From Nemertoderma westbladi (lineage: Eukaryota > Xenacoelomorpha > Nemertodermatida > Nemertodermatidae): 64,000 bases of DNA. The stretch is taken from positions 47,813 through 111,812 of the forward strand of contig JAUCBJ010001006.1 in NCBI GenBank assembly GCA_032718475.1, in the 5' to 3' direction. A program made the position numbers and the translations under genes. Under the pieces are notes generated by a model. That model had not been told where the DNA came from and searched no databases. It saw nothing but the letters and a program-made list of their open reading frames with translations. Below, piece by piece: positions 29,534 to 40,927 of this stretch. Position 1 is the stretch's first letter, and every line of letters begins with the position of its first letter.

Positions 29534-29990
29534 CATTTTAAATAGCTGTTTGAAGTAGTTCCTTGCCCTGAGCACCGTCGTATGCATAATAAAGGAAGGA
29601 TGAAATGATCTTTAGGTGCCGCTGTAATTTTATTATAAATGCCAAATATTTCAACCCAAAATTGTAAATGTGGACAATTACAATTAAACAGGCCTTCTTC
29701 AGTGGCTCTGGTGCCTAATGTACCTAACTACAGAAAATCTACAACACGACCGGACCGAGCAACAGCAGAACAAATAGTGAACGTTCACAATTTGTTCTGC
29801 TGTTGCTCGGTCCGGTCGTGTTGTAGAGTTTCTGTAGTTAGGTTCATTAGGCACCAGAGCCACTGAAGAAGGCCTGTTTAATTGTAATTGTCCACATTTA
29901 CAATTTTGGGTTGAAATATTTGGCATTTATAATATAATTACAGCGGCACCTAAAGATCATTTCATCCTTCCTTTATTATTTTAAATAGCT
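29534..29990. repeat. 13 bp direct repeats flanking the palindrome
   Basis: attttaaatagct occurs at 29534-29546 and 29978-29990. The right copy abuts the palindrome; the left one is 39 bp away. Possibly a target-site duplication of the insertion that created or carried the palindrome. Confidence 0.55.
29586..29979. mobile_element. 394 bp near-perfect palindrome (foldback element)
   Basis: Two ~197 bp arms meet with no spacer at gtgaacgttcac (centre between 29782 and 29783). I count about three mismatches between the arms. Each arm, read from its outer end inwards, holds the same ~75-codon frame starting at MPNISTQNCKCGQLQ, which is a consequence of symmetry and not evidence of a gene. It could be a foldback transposon or the product of inverted duplication. 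Confidence 0.92.
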
Positions 29991-30302
29991 TATTTACTTT
30001 ACCTGTATTTTTACTAACAGCCTAAGGGCTGATTGAAGTCTACTTTTACTAAATACCTAATGACAAACAAATGCTTGAACAACTGTTTAAAGGATGATAG
30101 GACTCTTCTTTAAAACAGTATAATGACTGTTTAGAGGTTGTTTTTTACTATTGCTTTTTTAATAACAGTCTGCTAATGACTGTTTAAATATTGCTTCTTT
30201 ACTAAATTTTTAAGTAACTAGAACGACCACTGCTGGCTATAAATTAATACTGTACAACAGTCCGATTGTCGGCTTGGTCCGACTATCCTGAGGTCAACTA
30301 AC

Positions 30303-30467
30303 TGGGAACGATAGTCCAACAGTCAGACGTGGGTCTGCAGTCTACCAGTCAGACTGCAGTCTAACAGTCAGTCTGCAAGCTAACAGTTAGTCTGCTGTCT
30401 ACCAGTCAGTCTGCAGTCTAACAGTCAGTCTGCAGGCTAACAGTCAGTCTGCAGTCTAACAGTCATA
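30303..30467. repeat. 19 bp tandem repeat
   Basis: About eight imperfect units of cagtcagtctgcagtctaa. Contains many ctgcag sites. Non-coding. Confidence 0.88.
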
Positions 30468-31580
30468 CCATGTGTCTGAATGTCCTATGGGTAAAGGATG
30501 GCATTTGCAGATTTGCTAGGGGTGAAGTATGGATAATAGGGTGGAGTGAAAACAATTTTTTCTTTATTTTTGAGGGAAGCACTGTTTTTCTGATGCCAAA
30601 TTGGTCTAAACTAACCTTTGCAAAAAAAAATTTTGATTTCGAAAAATTTTAAGCGGGCCTCGCGACACTTGAAAATTTAAATTTTTGGGAAGGCAAATGC
30701 CTGTTTTGAAAATCCCAGATATTTTGTATTTTTGTTAAAAGTTAAGGAAGTTGCAAATATATAATGTTAAATAGGTTGGAAACCAACACAAAATGTGGAA
30801 TTGTGATTTTCATTTAAATCTACCCCAGCATCATGGCCTTTAAAATTTTGCAAAATTTACCAAATTTCACCCTAAAATACAGCAAACCTACTTCGTAGTC
30901 TCTATAGTTGAAATCGATTTACTAGGGTTTGGAGTTCTTCCTGAGTGAAAACCAAGTCCCCTGATTTGATTAGTACTATATTACATTTCAATCAATTTCT
31001 CAATAATTATAAACAGTAGGTATAGGAAGAAGGATAATTCTAAATTAGGAAATCTCTAGTTAAACAGTAAAACATATGAAAAAACACTGTAAAGTGTTTC
31101 ACTATATAGGAGTGAAAGGGGGTTGTAAACATGAACCAATTGCTTGGCCGCGCCATACGCCTATAAGAAATAATGAAATAGAGATTCAGTCATCTTCAGT
31201 CATCAGTAAAGTATATTATACCACAACAGTCAGGAACATATTTACTTTTAGAACACTTATTAGACAGTTAGAGAAACGACTTTGTATTCATCACCATTAT
31301 GCTATGCATTATTGAATACAATCAACAGATTTACAACATTGTAATATATGCAATGACAAGGTAAAGATTCAAACCAGTTCCTCCTTTAGCTAAACTATCT
31401 ATAAATCCATAAATAAATAATTATGTTACCATAAACACAAACATCTGAGCCTCCAAATAGGCATGGTCCACAACTGCTCAGACAGTTAAGTCTACCGTAA
31501 TTTAGGTACGGTCAGGCGGTTTACACTATACCGGTTGCACATATGCAATGTGGCACGTCTGACAGAAGACACACGGTATA
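30468..31580. other. No gene seen
   Basis: AT-rich sequence with several A/T homopolymers. Short frames (30470-30652, 31076-31315) carry no recognisable domain. It borders the left LTR-like repeat of element 2. Confidence 0.5.
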
Positions 31581-33045
31581 TGTTGCCGTTATCCCGACAC
31601 CATGGGGGAAAAACGCCGATGCTGGAGGCGGAACTTTACAGACCATGAAATCCCGGCCAGTCACCGGATATTGATTGTGGAGAAGGGATAATTTCTGAGA
31701 TGCAAGATTGCGGTTGAGAAAAAGCTGCATTGGTTGGATATACTCTTTAATGTAACAGTTGAACCTTGAGCTAATCTCACTGAACCTTGATTGAGAATAA
31801 ATTGGGCTTCCCCAAATCAATATACACCAAATATTCACAATAATTATACACGACAATATAAATCCCTACAGTATATTATTTAATTACCCACTGTTCGCTC
31901 AGATTTTAGCCTAACTAGTGTTCCCCCAGATTTTCCCTCGGTCCTAGTCTTGGTGCCGTAGTGTCGGTGTCGGTCGACCCTGTTGCGTGTCCGTCCCACC
32001 CCTCCCAAATCCCGCAGGGTTTGATCATCAAGAACCAGTACGGCTTGGCTAAGGGTCGGTCCAGTCGGTAGACTCTGTCGCGTATCCGTACCACCCCTCT
32101 CAAACCCCGAAGGGATCGGTCATCGAGAACCAGTACGGCTTGGCTAGGAGTCTGTCATGTCAGTGGACCCGTTCGCGTGTCCGTCCCACCCCTCCCAAAC
32201 CCCGAAGGATTCAATCATCGAGAACCAGTACGGCTTGGCTAGGGGTCCGTCGGTTCATCGCAGAGACCCAACCACCTAGGCTTTCCGAGTCCTTATTCAG
32301 GCTCGTAGTCGCTTTGGCAGCCGAGAAACTGCTCCGAACAGTCAGTAGGCCAGTAGAGTCCAGTCCTTTGTCTTTTGACCCCGTCGCGTGTCCGTCCCAC
32401 CCCTCACGGACCCCGAAGGGAACGATCATTGAGAACCAGTACAGCTTGGCTAAGGGGTCTGTTGTCGGTTCCCGTCGCAAATCCCTGGCACAAGCAGCAG
32501 ACTTTCCGATGTCCTTTTCAGGCTCGTAATAACTGTTGTTGACCAGAGACCGCTAAGGGCAGTCCTCGTCAAACCCTTCCTCTGTTAGTCGGTTGACCCT
32601 TTTGCTTGTCCGTCCCACCCCTTACGAACCCCGAAGGGAACGATCATCGAGAACCAGTACGGCTTGGTTACGGGGTCTGTCGTCGTTTCCCGTCGCAAAT
32701 CCGTGACACAAGCAGCAGACTTTCTGATGTCCTTTTCAGGCTCGTAATAACTGCTGTTGGCCAGGGACCGCTAAGGGCAGTCCTTGTCCTTTAGACCTAG
32801 CGAGTTACCAAATCCACCTCTACAGGCAGCAGGAAGTTGGCTAGGCCTAATAGTAGTCAGGTAAACCTGAATACTGCTTAACTTTTCCTTCACCCCCCTG
32901 GCCCTTATATACATGAAATGAGTCCCGTACCCCGTAAGTCGCCCCAATATTCGCCCATAAATCGCCCCCAGTCCATTGAATGTGCCCAAATCCCAAGTTC
33001 CCGCACCCAGTAGTGATATCGGAATAATCATTTTAAATAAATCCA
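31581..33045 (-). repeat. Candidate 3' LTR of BEL/Pao element 2
   Basis: ~1,465 bp, matched by 42780-44140 at roughly 95% or more over most of its length. On the element strand the repeat starts TGGATTTATTT and ends GGCAACA, giving TG...CA termini. Inside are five imperfect ~95 bp subrepeats centred on cccgaaggg..cgatcatcgagaaccagtacggcttggct; the other copy has four, which explains its shorter length. Weak points: no clear polypurine tract just inside the boundary at 33046 and no matching target-site duplication at the outer ends. Confidence 0.75.
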
Positions 33046-33394
33046 ATGCAGCGGGGGCCTTAGCAGCGGGGGCCAGCGGAATGTCCACGGAAACCGCACG
33101 TTGTACAGAGGTTATAAAGGATCGGACAGAACGAGACATCATGTCCCGATGTCGCGCAGTATGGACAATAAAGTATCCCGAGGAGCTAGAGGCACGAATC
33201 GGTAACCCGATTCCTTCTACCGCGTGGGCACTGCTCCGAACCGCAGTTACGGCACACCTCCAACTGCATCTCTCGACCGGGGAATATCGGAATCGGGACG
33301 CCGATGTAATACTCGAGTCATCTTTCGCTCTTTTGAATATTCGCGTTTGCCGGTAGCCCGCGGAAGGCTGGGCTTTTGCGTAGTAGGTTCTCAC
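32771..33394 (-). pseudogene. Downstream ORF at element 2 3' end, partly in LTR
   Basis: A 207-codon frame overlapping the end of the env-position ORF by 77 nt in another frame. The last ~95 codons lie in the LTR-like repeat and include a hydrophobic stretch (MIIPISLLGAGTWDLG), which recurs in the other LTR copy at 44110-44140 and below. Either the C-terminal part of the upstream protein after a frameshift, or a chance frame. No domain recognised. Confidence 0.35.
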
Positions 33395-35079
33395 TCCGAT
33401 AACCTTCTTTATGTCCTGCCGGTCTCATCTCGGACGACCGTTTCTGGCGGTGGATCCATTTGGTCTGCTCGGCGTACCAACGGGTTAGTCGCATAGGATC
33501 CTGTGGAACGGAGGGGGTAGTTGCCACCGCTGGTCGGCGAAGAGGTGCCGGGGTTTTTGACAGAGGGATTCCAAGGAGATCACCGGGAGTCGGCGCAGCG
33601 CTGGGACCTTTTTCAAACAGTATCGCTGAACGGGACCATTGAGTACTGGTACTCGGAATCTCCAAAGACCAGTCTTTGCCACCCGGGAAAGGATATGGGA
33701 ATAACCTCTGGCATATGTCGCCGAAGTCGTTTAACGCGAAGGTAGCGACTAACTCCCTCGCGGGGCTACCGGAGCCGATAGGGGAGGAAACGCCCGCTTC
33801 CGTTGCAGGTTCGGCGGAGGCAATCTGTTTGGCGGCCAGTTGGTACGCGGCTTCCGGCTCAAGTTGTCGCTTCGGGGTGGAGAGTAGAACGCCTTCCTGT
33901 AGCCATAATTCTTCCCCTTCGGAAGAAATCAGAGGCTCCTCCGCACCGAGAGGATCTGTAATCGTAGGGATGTCGTAAGGTCCGTTCTCGTCCCAGGAAT
34001 CGATAACGGCGAGCGTTTTCGTCTCTCCCGGTGTAATGTTCTCGACCACTTGGAACGCGTGGTTTATAACCTCATTCCAGTTGTAGTTGACAAAGGAAAG
34101 AGGAACCGCCATAATCAGGTTATCGAGAGTTTTACAGATAAACTTAGCGACGGTGTATGATTCCATAACGACGTAGATGTAGTTCCGTCGATCCGGATTC
34201 TCCCACCTTTGGTGTATCGTCCACTTTCTCTCAACGTCCTTCCATCGACCCTCGCGCTCGCTCTTTATTTCTAATCCCGGGTATCCACCATATATTTTAT
34301 TATAATCCCGGAATTTCTGAGGTTTGAAGTTGACGCCGCCGTTTAGCACTGCGAGGTAGCCGATACCGGATTTTGTCTGTCTCACCTCTCGGAATCCTCG
34401 CATGAATTCGGCAAATCGTAGCCAGGCTAATAGCGTTTGGGTGTCGACGCAATGACTAAGGGCGTTGAGGTTGTCTTGACGGTTTTTTCCTAAAGGAGCG
34501 TTCGCGTAGTCGTTCCGGACGTCCGCTTTTATATCCGATCCGAGTTTAATGACGTCGAAGTCAAAGAGGATCTTTTGTATTTCCGGAGGTAGTAACCAGT
34601 TTGCTCCAGCTGCCTGCACTTCCTGTCTGGGTGTCGGAAATATTCGACATACCAATACCAAACTGACCAGGGTTACGAGGACGACGACCAAGGATCGACC
34701 ATATTCTTTCCCCCTTGTACTTTTCCTGGTAGTCGTCGCGATTCTGGATGATCGATATACGTTCCTCTCGTAGCGTCGCCGTACACTCCAATAGGTTGCC
34801 CCAGTGTGTGAGGTACGTACTCTTGTCATCGACAAAACTTTGACATCTCGCCAACGTAATCGCTTTCTAGGTGGGCGTCGCGTTTCCCTCGTTGTCGTAT
34901 ATCAAACATCGGGATTTGTAGATGCTTTGCCGGAACGTTTCCCAGAACGACGACTCGTCCCCACCGGTTGCCTTTGCGTTCCGAGTTCTTTTCAGTCTCG
35001 TACTAGCATCGGACAACCGGAGCTCTCGTAGATTCCGGGAATCCGGTCCCTCTCGCCCGGAGAATCTTACAACTCGCAC
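33318..35079 (-). pseudogene. Unrecognised ORF in env position (element 2)
   Basis: The main frame is 505 codons (34835-33318). An N-terminal stretch of ~170 more codons lies in another frame (35079-34561, with one stop near 34867). It looks more protein-like than the overlapping start of the main frame, so a frameshift near 34700 is likely. A strong membrane segment (SLVVVLVTLVSLVLVCRIF) lies in the main frame at residues ~48-66. A ~250-residue folded-looking region follows (NWLLPPEIQKILFDFDVI, KSGIGYLAVLNGG), then a Pro/Ser/Ala-rich tail. Cysteines are few. No match to a family I know. Position between pol and the 3' LTR is where some BEL/Pao elements carry env; one non-terminal membrane segment is not a classic envelope layout. 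Function unknown. Confidence 0.55.
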
Positions 35080-35404
35080 ATTCTCATTTATCAGGGCGTT
35101 CCAATTTGTATCAAAGTTAGCTTAGGGGATCCAGGTTGTGGATATTCCAGTAAATCTATTGTATTACGTAATTTGCCAATAATTTGGCAATTTGGGTCCA
35201 TATTTACGATTATGTCCGTTGCAAATTTACGTTAGTTAATTATAAATCATGAAAGTCTGATACTATAGTGATTGCAGAATAATTCAGTTTTATTTGTAAT
35301 TCAGTTGATTAAATAACATTGCTATATGGGCATCTACCATCTTATTGCTAATACATTCAGCATTTACAGTTACTATAGCTATACATTAATATCCAACCAG
35401 TTTT
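35080..35404. other. No gene seen
   Basis: AT-rich sequence inside element 2, upstream (element strand) of the env-position ORF. No open frame of note. Confidence 0.45.
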
Positions 35405-35600
35405 GACTTTTTATGTCCTCTTCTTTTTTTCCAATTCTTTTTCTTTTTATATTTTATACCTTTTTTTTGCCTTTTTTCATTTCTCATTATTATTTCATCA
35501 AATTTCATTTATTTCATCATTTAGTTCCACTATTTCATCACATTTATTTCCACATTTCATTTATTTCCACATCATCATTGGGGTTATAGCCCCCCGGCTA
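35405..35600. repeat. Pyrimidine-rich low-complexity tract
   Basis: T/C-dominated stretch with tttcatttatttc repeats; purine-rich on the element strand. It is far from the LTR boundary, so I do not call it the polypurine tract, though an internal (central) purine tract is possible. The 188-codon plus-strand frame across it is low-complexity. Confidence 0.6.
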
Positions 35601-35751
35601 TCATCATTTGTTATAAGCGCAGCACCAGGGTGTGCATCATTACATTTTCATCATCATACGCATCATCATTTGGTTTATAGTAATGTCGTCTGTTTCTTTT
35701 CATCATTTCCAACTACATTCAATCATCTTCTTTGGGAAATTTTTGTTGTGG

Positions 35752-36185
35752 AAGGGGTGTTACGCGGCAATCTGGGATCTACAGCTGGGCTAGTTACACC
35801 GCCTACGCCCCAAACTGCGCACGTAACGGACAATGAAGACGCTGGAAGTGAAGTCACGTTGAATGCACCAGGGACCCACCAGTATAACACTCCCAACAAC
35901 ATAAAGCTCAGCCGACAAAGTCATGTGGGATGGGGTTACGCAACATTCTGGGATCTACAGCTGGACTAGTTACACCACCTACGCCCCAAAATCCACGCAA
36001 CGGTCCCACCAGAATAACGCAACTGAGAACATAAAACCTCTATCGACGAAGTCATGTGGATGCACCATGGACTCACCAGAATAACGGGATAGAGGGGGTG
36101 TTGCGCGGCAATCCGGGATCTACAGCTGGACTAGTTACACCGCCTATGCCCCAAACTGCGCACGCAACGGACAACATAACATACT
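35752..36185. repeat. ~170 bp degenerate tandem repeat (three units)
   Basis: Units share ggcaatctgggatctacagctgg...ctagttacaccgcctacgccccaaa, with starts spaced 176 and 165 bp apart (gggatct at 35774, 35950 and 36115). It sits where the integrase catalytic core should be. Non-coding on the element strand. Confidence 0.8.
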
Positions 36186-36426
36186 ACAATGGATACAATG
36201 AATTCCACTTCAAATCTTTACCATTTCCAATAATCCAATGGCATTGGTCCCGATGACCAAAATCAGGGTAAACAATACATAAACAACCCTGCATCAGTCG
36301 AAACATCTGCAGGGTGACGCTGGACTCCACATAACACACAAGGAAACACAAATACCATTGCGTGGTTACAGTTGGTTTAAGGGGGGTCCATAATCATTGT
36401 CAGTAAATCACAGTTTAAAGAGTTTG

Positions 36427-37284
36427 TCAACAGGATGAGAAGGGTTTAAACGGGTTTATCATTGTCACCAATGTCTGCAGCAGGATCCTGAGTAGGGAAC
36501 TTATCACCTCTCGTAGAGTCACCACTGTCGTTGCCTTCAAGAAGGCACAGCCTCTGGATAGGGCGTTGGTAGTGGCCCTTATTATAATTGTCACCAATGT
36601 CTGCAGCAGGATCCGGAGTAGGGAACTTATCACCTCTCGTAGAGTCACCGCTGTCATTGCCTTCAAGAAGGCACAGCCTCTGGATAGTGGTGACGCTAGA
36701 TATCTTCTGCAGGAAAAGCAACGTTTCAACACTTTCCGGATCAGTGGTTGGATGTGGGTGATCCAATATCTTTGTCTTATATTAGCTATAATCCAGCTCT
36801 GTCCTGCGTGATGGTTTTCCTCGTGACATTGTTGAATTAATAGTTTGGCTAGTGTCGACGTTCCGGGCAGAAGCGCCGGGTATTTAACCTCATATTCAAC
36901 CGGGGCGTTTGCCATCCGGGTATTCAGTCGGATCAGTCCGTCCTCCCACATCATTGGTCTCAGTTGGTAGACTGGGCTGTCCGGTTTCAAGGTCTTGCCC
37001 GCACTGAGTTGTTCCCACTCATCGGGGAAACTTTCTCTCTGGACATATCCAACAATACACTTCTCCGCGATAATGAGTTCTTGTATACTCCGTTGAACTA
37101 TCGGCTTGTTGTCCTTCCACCGTAGGAAGTTGCAAAGGGTTATAACGTGGTGGATGAGCCGTCTCATTGATGAAGTTCGCTCGATCAACAGATGTAAAGA
37201 CGCCGCTGGTTGAGTGATTGTTGCAACGTTATAGTGCCTGCCCGAGTCCTTTGCAGGCTCGGTCAGACAACTATAAATTTCCAC
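36427..37284 (-). pseudogene. Truncated BEL/Pao integrase N-terminus (element 2)
   Basis: A 285-codon frame. Residues ~35-190 match the pre-integrase and H2C2 zinc-binding region (CHEENHHAGQSW...RCFSCRRYL), with paired His and Cys. After residue ~195 the frame enters a 126 bp DNA repeat translated as LSRGCAFLKA...SLLRILLQTLVT twice. The DDE catalytic core is absent from the window, so this copy cannot make integrase. The replacement sequence starts abruptly, pointing to a deletion or recombination at about 36700. Confidence 0.82.
36465..36716. repeat. 126 bp tandem duplication
   Basis: Two copies beginning tcaccaatgtctgcagcaggatcc (36465 and 36591), nearly identical. The period is a multiple of three, so the truncated integrase frame stays open. 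Confidence 0.88.
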
Positions 37285-37339
37285 TGCGTTGCTTCTGTGG
37301 ACTTTACGGATCTCTTTGTCGTCCTCGGAGTATTTTCCG

Positions 37340-38184
37340 CTATCGAGTTCGGTTCGGTTCGGTACTCCATGTTAATTGTGGCTGCTGTAGGAATTCCGGG
37401 CCTGTAAGCCAGAGTTTACTTTTACCGAGTTGTTTTGGGGTGGCGCCTCGGCTTGATAAGTCCGCTGGATTTTCTTTCCCATTCACGTGGTGCCACTGTT
37501 CTCGGCCGGTACACTGTTTTATCTCTGTGGCTTGGTTCGCTACAAACGTGGTATGATGCCGGGATGGAGAGTGGAGGTAGTAGAGAATGATACTCGAATC
37601 GACCCAGAAGTGTTGAGATTCGATGGGGATTCGTAGGTTCCGCATGACCATGCGGTTCTGTCTCACTGCCCAAACTGCAGCCTGTAGTTCAAGTCTCAGA
37701 ATCGTTGCTACGAATTCCCGGATACTGTCTTAGCTTTAGAAAATAAGAAGCTCGTATCGCCGTTTCCATCGTTGCTTAGTCTTCTTAAGAAGGTGACTAC
37801 GCCGATTCCGGTATTCGAAGCATCCGAGAAGGTATGGAGCTGGAAAATATTGGTGGGTAGTTTATCGAGGAAGAACAGTAGAGGGATCCGCATAAGATGT
37901 AGGTGTTCGAGCTGTTCCATACATTTTCTCCATTTGACACTGAGGTATGGGGGGAGTTCTTCATCCCATCCCAGTCCTTCTATCCACATTTCCTTAATCA
38001 GATTAATTCCGGCCAAGGTTACCGGAGATATGAAGTTTAGTGTGTCAAATATTGCACTTTTTATCGACAAACATCCCCTTTTCATCATAGGCTTGGGTAG
38101 GGGGTTATATTTGAAAATGAATTCGTCTGATTCTATATCCCATTCAATACCGAGTACACGGTGTTCCGCATCCTCGGAATACAT
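37340..38184 (-). pseudogene. BEL/Pao RT connection and RNase H (element 2)
   Basis: Two frames. 37708-38184 holds the Pao-type region (LGIEWDIESDEF, FDTLNFISPVTL, LHTFSDASNTG). 37340-37666 holds the rest of RNase H (HFWVDSSIILYYLHSP, NPADLSSRGATPKQLG). Acidic residues of RNase H are visible (FSDAS, WVDSS). The frame changes around 37690. The first piece shares its frame with the RT upstream, separated by a stop at 38200. Confidence 0.85.
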
Positions 38185-38199
38185 TTTGTTGTTGTCCAG

Positions 38200-38841
38200 T
38201 CAGATGTCCTCCAGAAACTTTTCCATAAGTTTTTTGTTGTGGAATCTGAACTTCACGAGCGGAAAACCTCCTTTCTTTAAACACTCTACCATCCCCATCG
38301 CTAGCCGATATGCCTCGTCAACATTATCCGCGCCGGCGCATCCGTCGTCCACGTAGAAGCATCGTCGGATGGTTTCTATGACGGTTGGAGGGAACTCGTT
38401 TTCGCACATAGTTGTCGTTTTCTTCAGCATGTCACTACATGCTACCGGCGAGTCTTTAGCGCCGAAGATCCTGACGGTCATGTGCATTACGTCTACATCC
38501 TTCATTGTAAGTTGACTAATCTCCTCTTAAGTTAATGTTTTATCCGTCCATAGTATACGTAGACAGTCTGAGTCTCTTGGTAGCGTACGGACCTGGTGAA
38601 ACATGGCTTTGATGTCGCAGGTGAATGCTATCCGGTTTTCCCTGAACCTGATCAACACGCCGATGAGTGTACTGTATACGTTGGGCCCCGTGTAAAGCTG
38701 GCTGTTCAAGGATTCGCCTTGATACATAGCGGCGGCATCATTGACTACTCGGATTTTGCCACCTTTCCGGGCTTCTACCACATAGTGGGTTGGGAGATAA
38801 TATGTTCTTTCACCCCCTTGCAGTTCATCCCGGGGTACCAT
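38200..38841 (-). pseudogene. BEL/Pao reverse transcriptase (element 2)
   Basis: RT palm and fingers in one frame with one in-frame stop at 38527-38529. Visible motifs: THYVVEARKGGKIRVVNDA, YTGPNVYSTLIGVLIRFREN, FTCDIKAMFHQV (first catalytic Asp) and CFYVDDGCAGADNV (YVDD box). A ~20-codon gap lies between the two pieces. Upstream, gag-protease ends at 38913 in a different frame. Confidence 0.88.
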
Positions 38842-38912
38842 TTCTGCTAATCCATCTCCGAGATATCCTTTGATTACAGTGTTATATTTATCTTTTATCT
38901 CGGGTTGGTCAT

Positions 38913-40865
38913 TCAGCCCTTAAGTCGCCGAAGGGCCATGTTGGCGTTATTCACCATTGGTTTATTTGGGTCCTTCCATAACATGGGTGAACACCAGTGT
39001 CCGTCTTTGAACGTGGCCTGGTCAAGGACGTCCATACAATATTGATCCTCCTCGGACAGGTTTTCGTCCTTTTCAGCGAACTCTTGAGTCTCTAGATTAA
39101 AGTATTTAATCATCTCTTGCTGGGTTTTCTCGGTCTCAAGAAACAAATCCTTGTCAAGGTCTGTAGCTGAACAATAACCCACGGAGGTTGCATTCTCTTT
39201 AATCTGACATTTAGGAAGGTATGTATAGGTGTCAGTAGTCTCTTCCTTGATGCCGTAGAGTGTCCATCCCATTATTGTTTGTTCAGCGTAAAAGCCGTCA
39301 TCCTGCTTTATAGATCGGGCGACGTCTCCGGTGGGTATGTGTAATTCCGGTGTATCAAGTCCGATCAGTAGGGTGATACGGTTTACATCCAACGGCGGGC
39401 ACCTTAGGTCTACATCGTCTCGGTCCAACTGTATGAGGGGGGCGTACTCGGCTGATAGTCGGAACCGCACTTGTAGGTCTGTGTGTACCAAGGCGTTCTT
39501 GATGGTCAGCTTAACTATCTCGTAGCCCTTCATTACTCCTTCCATCTGGAGCTGCACCTCCCCGGATTCTACCTCTCTGTGGTCGGTGATAGTTTGTATG
39601 GGCCGTTTGCAAGGTTCATAGTCTAGGCCGAGTTGTTTGAGGAAATCCCGGTTGATGATGGTTCCGTCCGACCCGTTATCAAGGAATGCGAGCATCGTCA
39701 AGGATTTGCCGACCCCTTGAATTCTTACTGGGATAACTTTGGCGAAGACCATGTAACGGCGATTTATAAGATTGATTGTGGCTGAGATATTTGTCACTTG
39801 TGATGCATCAGTGGAGGTTTTAAACGGGTTGGTTTCTCTCCGTTGGGTTGTCCAGGTTCCTTTAGAAACGTGGTTCGTTTCTCCTCTTCGCTTGGCTTCA
39901 ATACGAAAGGGGAGGGTAGTGAAGTCAAAGTTCGCGGGGATGTGGAGGAGCGTGTGATGACGTAGGTCGTTACAGACCACACAGCATGATCTTTGGTCGC
40001 AATCCCAAACATAGTGACCTGTTCCAAGACACCGGAAGCATCCTCGGTGTTTCATAATCGCCTTGAAGCGTGGGACGAGTTCATCAAACTGGAACTTCCT
40101 GCAGAATTCCACTTTATGTTTCTCTCCACAAAAGAGACAGAGGCGGGAGTTTGTGATGCCTTCCCTCTCGGGTGCCCAATTTGCGAGATAACACGCCCAT
40201 TCCTCGGCTGATGTTGGTACCTCGTTGTCTTCGTCGTCGGAATCCTTGGCCATGGTGATAGCCATCGTACTCACCGGAAGGGGACGAAATCTTGGTTTCT
40301 GAGTGGTTGTCTTACTCCTGGAGTTGCTCTCTATTCCGTCTAACTTGGCGAGACTTTGTTTTGAAAACATCGAGTCATTCATGGCTTCGGAGATATCGTC
40401 CAGGGATGCCGACATTTCAAGGAAGCTGGGATCTCGATCTGGGTGTCTGCGCCGGAGATCTACGCATTTATAGGCCCACTTACTTTGCAGCCATCCGGGG
40501 AACTTCCGGGCGATCTGTCGGAGGTTTAGAATGTTGTTTACTTGTTCCTCCTTATTTAATGGTTTTAGAGTGTAGTAGGCATCCTTCATGGAATCTGAGA
40601 ATTCCTGGATATTCTGTGGGTCCCCTAGGGATCCCGCGTCCTGTATCAGTTTCTCGAGAGTTTTATTAATTATAGTCCCGATATTTCCGTATCTTTTATC
40701 TAGAGTCTTCCATGCGTCATAGTATGCTTCATGAGCTCCTCCCTCAAAGCATGCGATAATTTGGCGTGGTTTGTCACCCAGGTGTTGTAATAAATATACC
40801 AGTCTCTGTGCGTCGGCTATGTCCGTTGATCCAATCTGTGCAAAGAACTGTTTCTTGAATCTGAG
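38913..40865 (-). pseudogene. BEL/Pao capsid, zinc knuckles and protease (element 2)
   Basis: Open from just below a TAA at 40866-40868. The first ~150 codons are the DUF1759-like capsid region (a FEGDP motif lies just above the stop, so the stop cuts this domain near its start). Then three Cys/His motifs: CLFCGEKHKVEFC, CFRCLGTGHYVWDC and CVVCNDLRHHTLLH. The DUF1758-type protease follows, with MLAFLDNGSDGTII; the usual Ser/Thr of the D-S/T-G motif is Asn here. The C-terminal ~150 codons lead toward RT and end at 38913. The ATG at 40589 lies inside the capsid domain and is not the start. Confidence 0.88.
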
Positions 40866-40927
40866 TTAATTGACGGGATCTCCTTCGAAGGTGCGGATCT
40901 CCATCTTGGGCATGGCTAGTCGGTTCT

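Noticed and set aside
29639-29926. Two identical ~75-codon frames at the palindrome
   Set aside because: They mirror each other only because the DNA is palindromic; no known domain.
32211-32480. Minus-strand frames in the LTR (32211-32480 and 43115-43585)
   Set aside because: They follow the LTR subrepeats and differ between the two LTRs; no protein features.
35403-35969. 188-codon plus-strand frame
   Set aside because: The first 60 residues are Phe/Ser/His translation of a pyrimidine tract and the rest crosses the 170 bp repeats.
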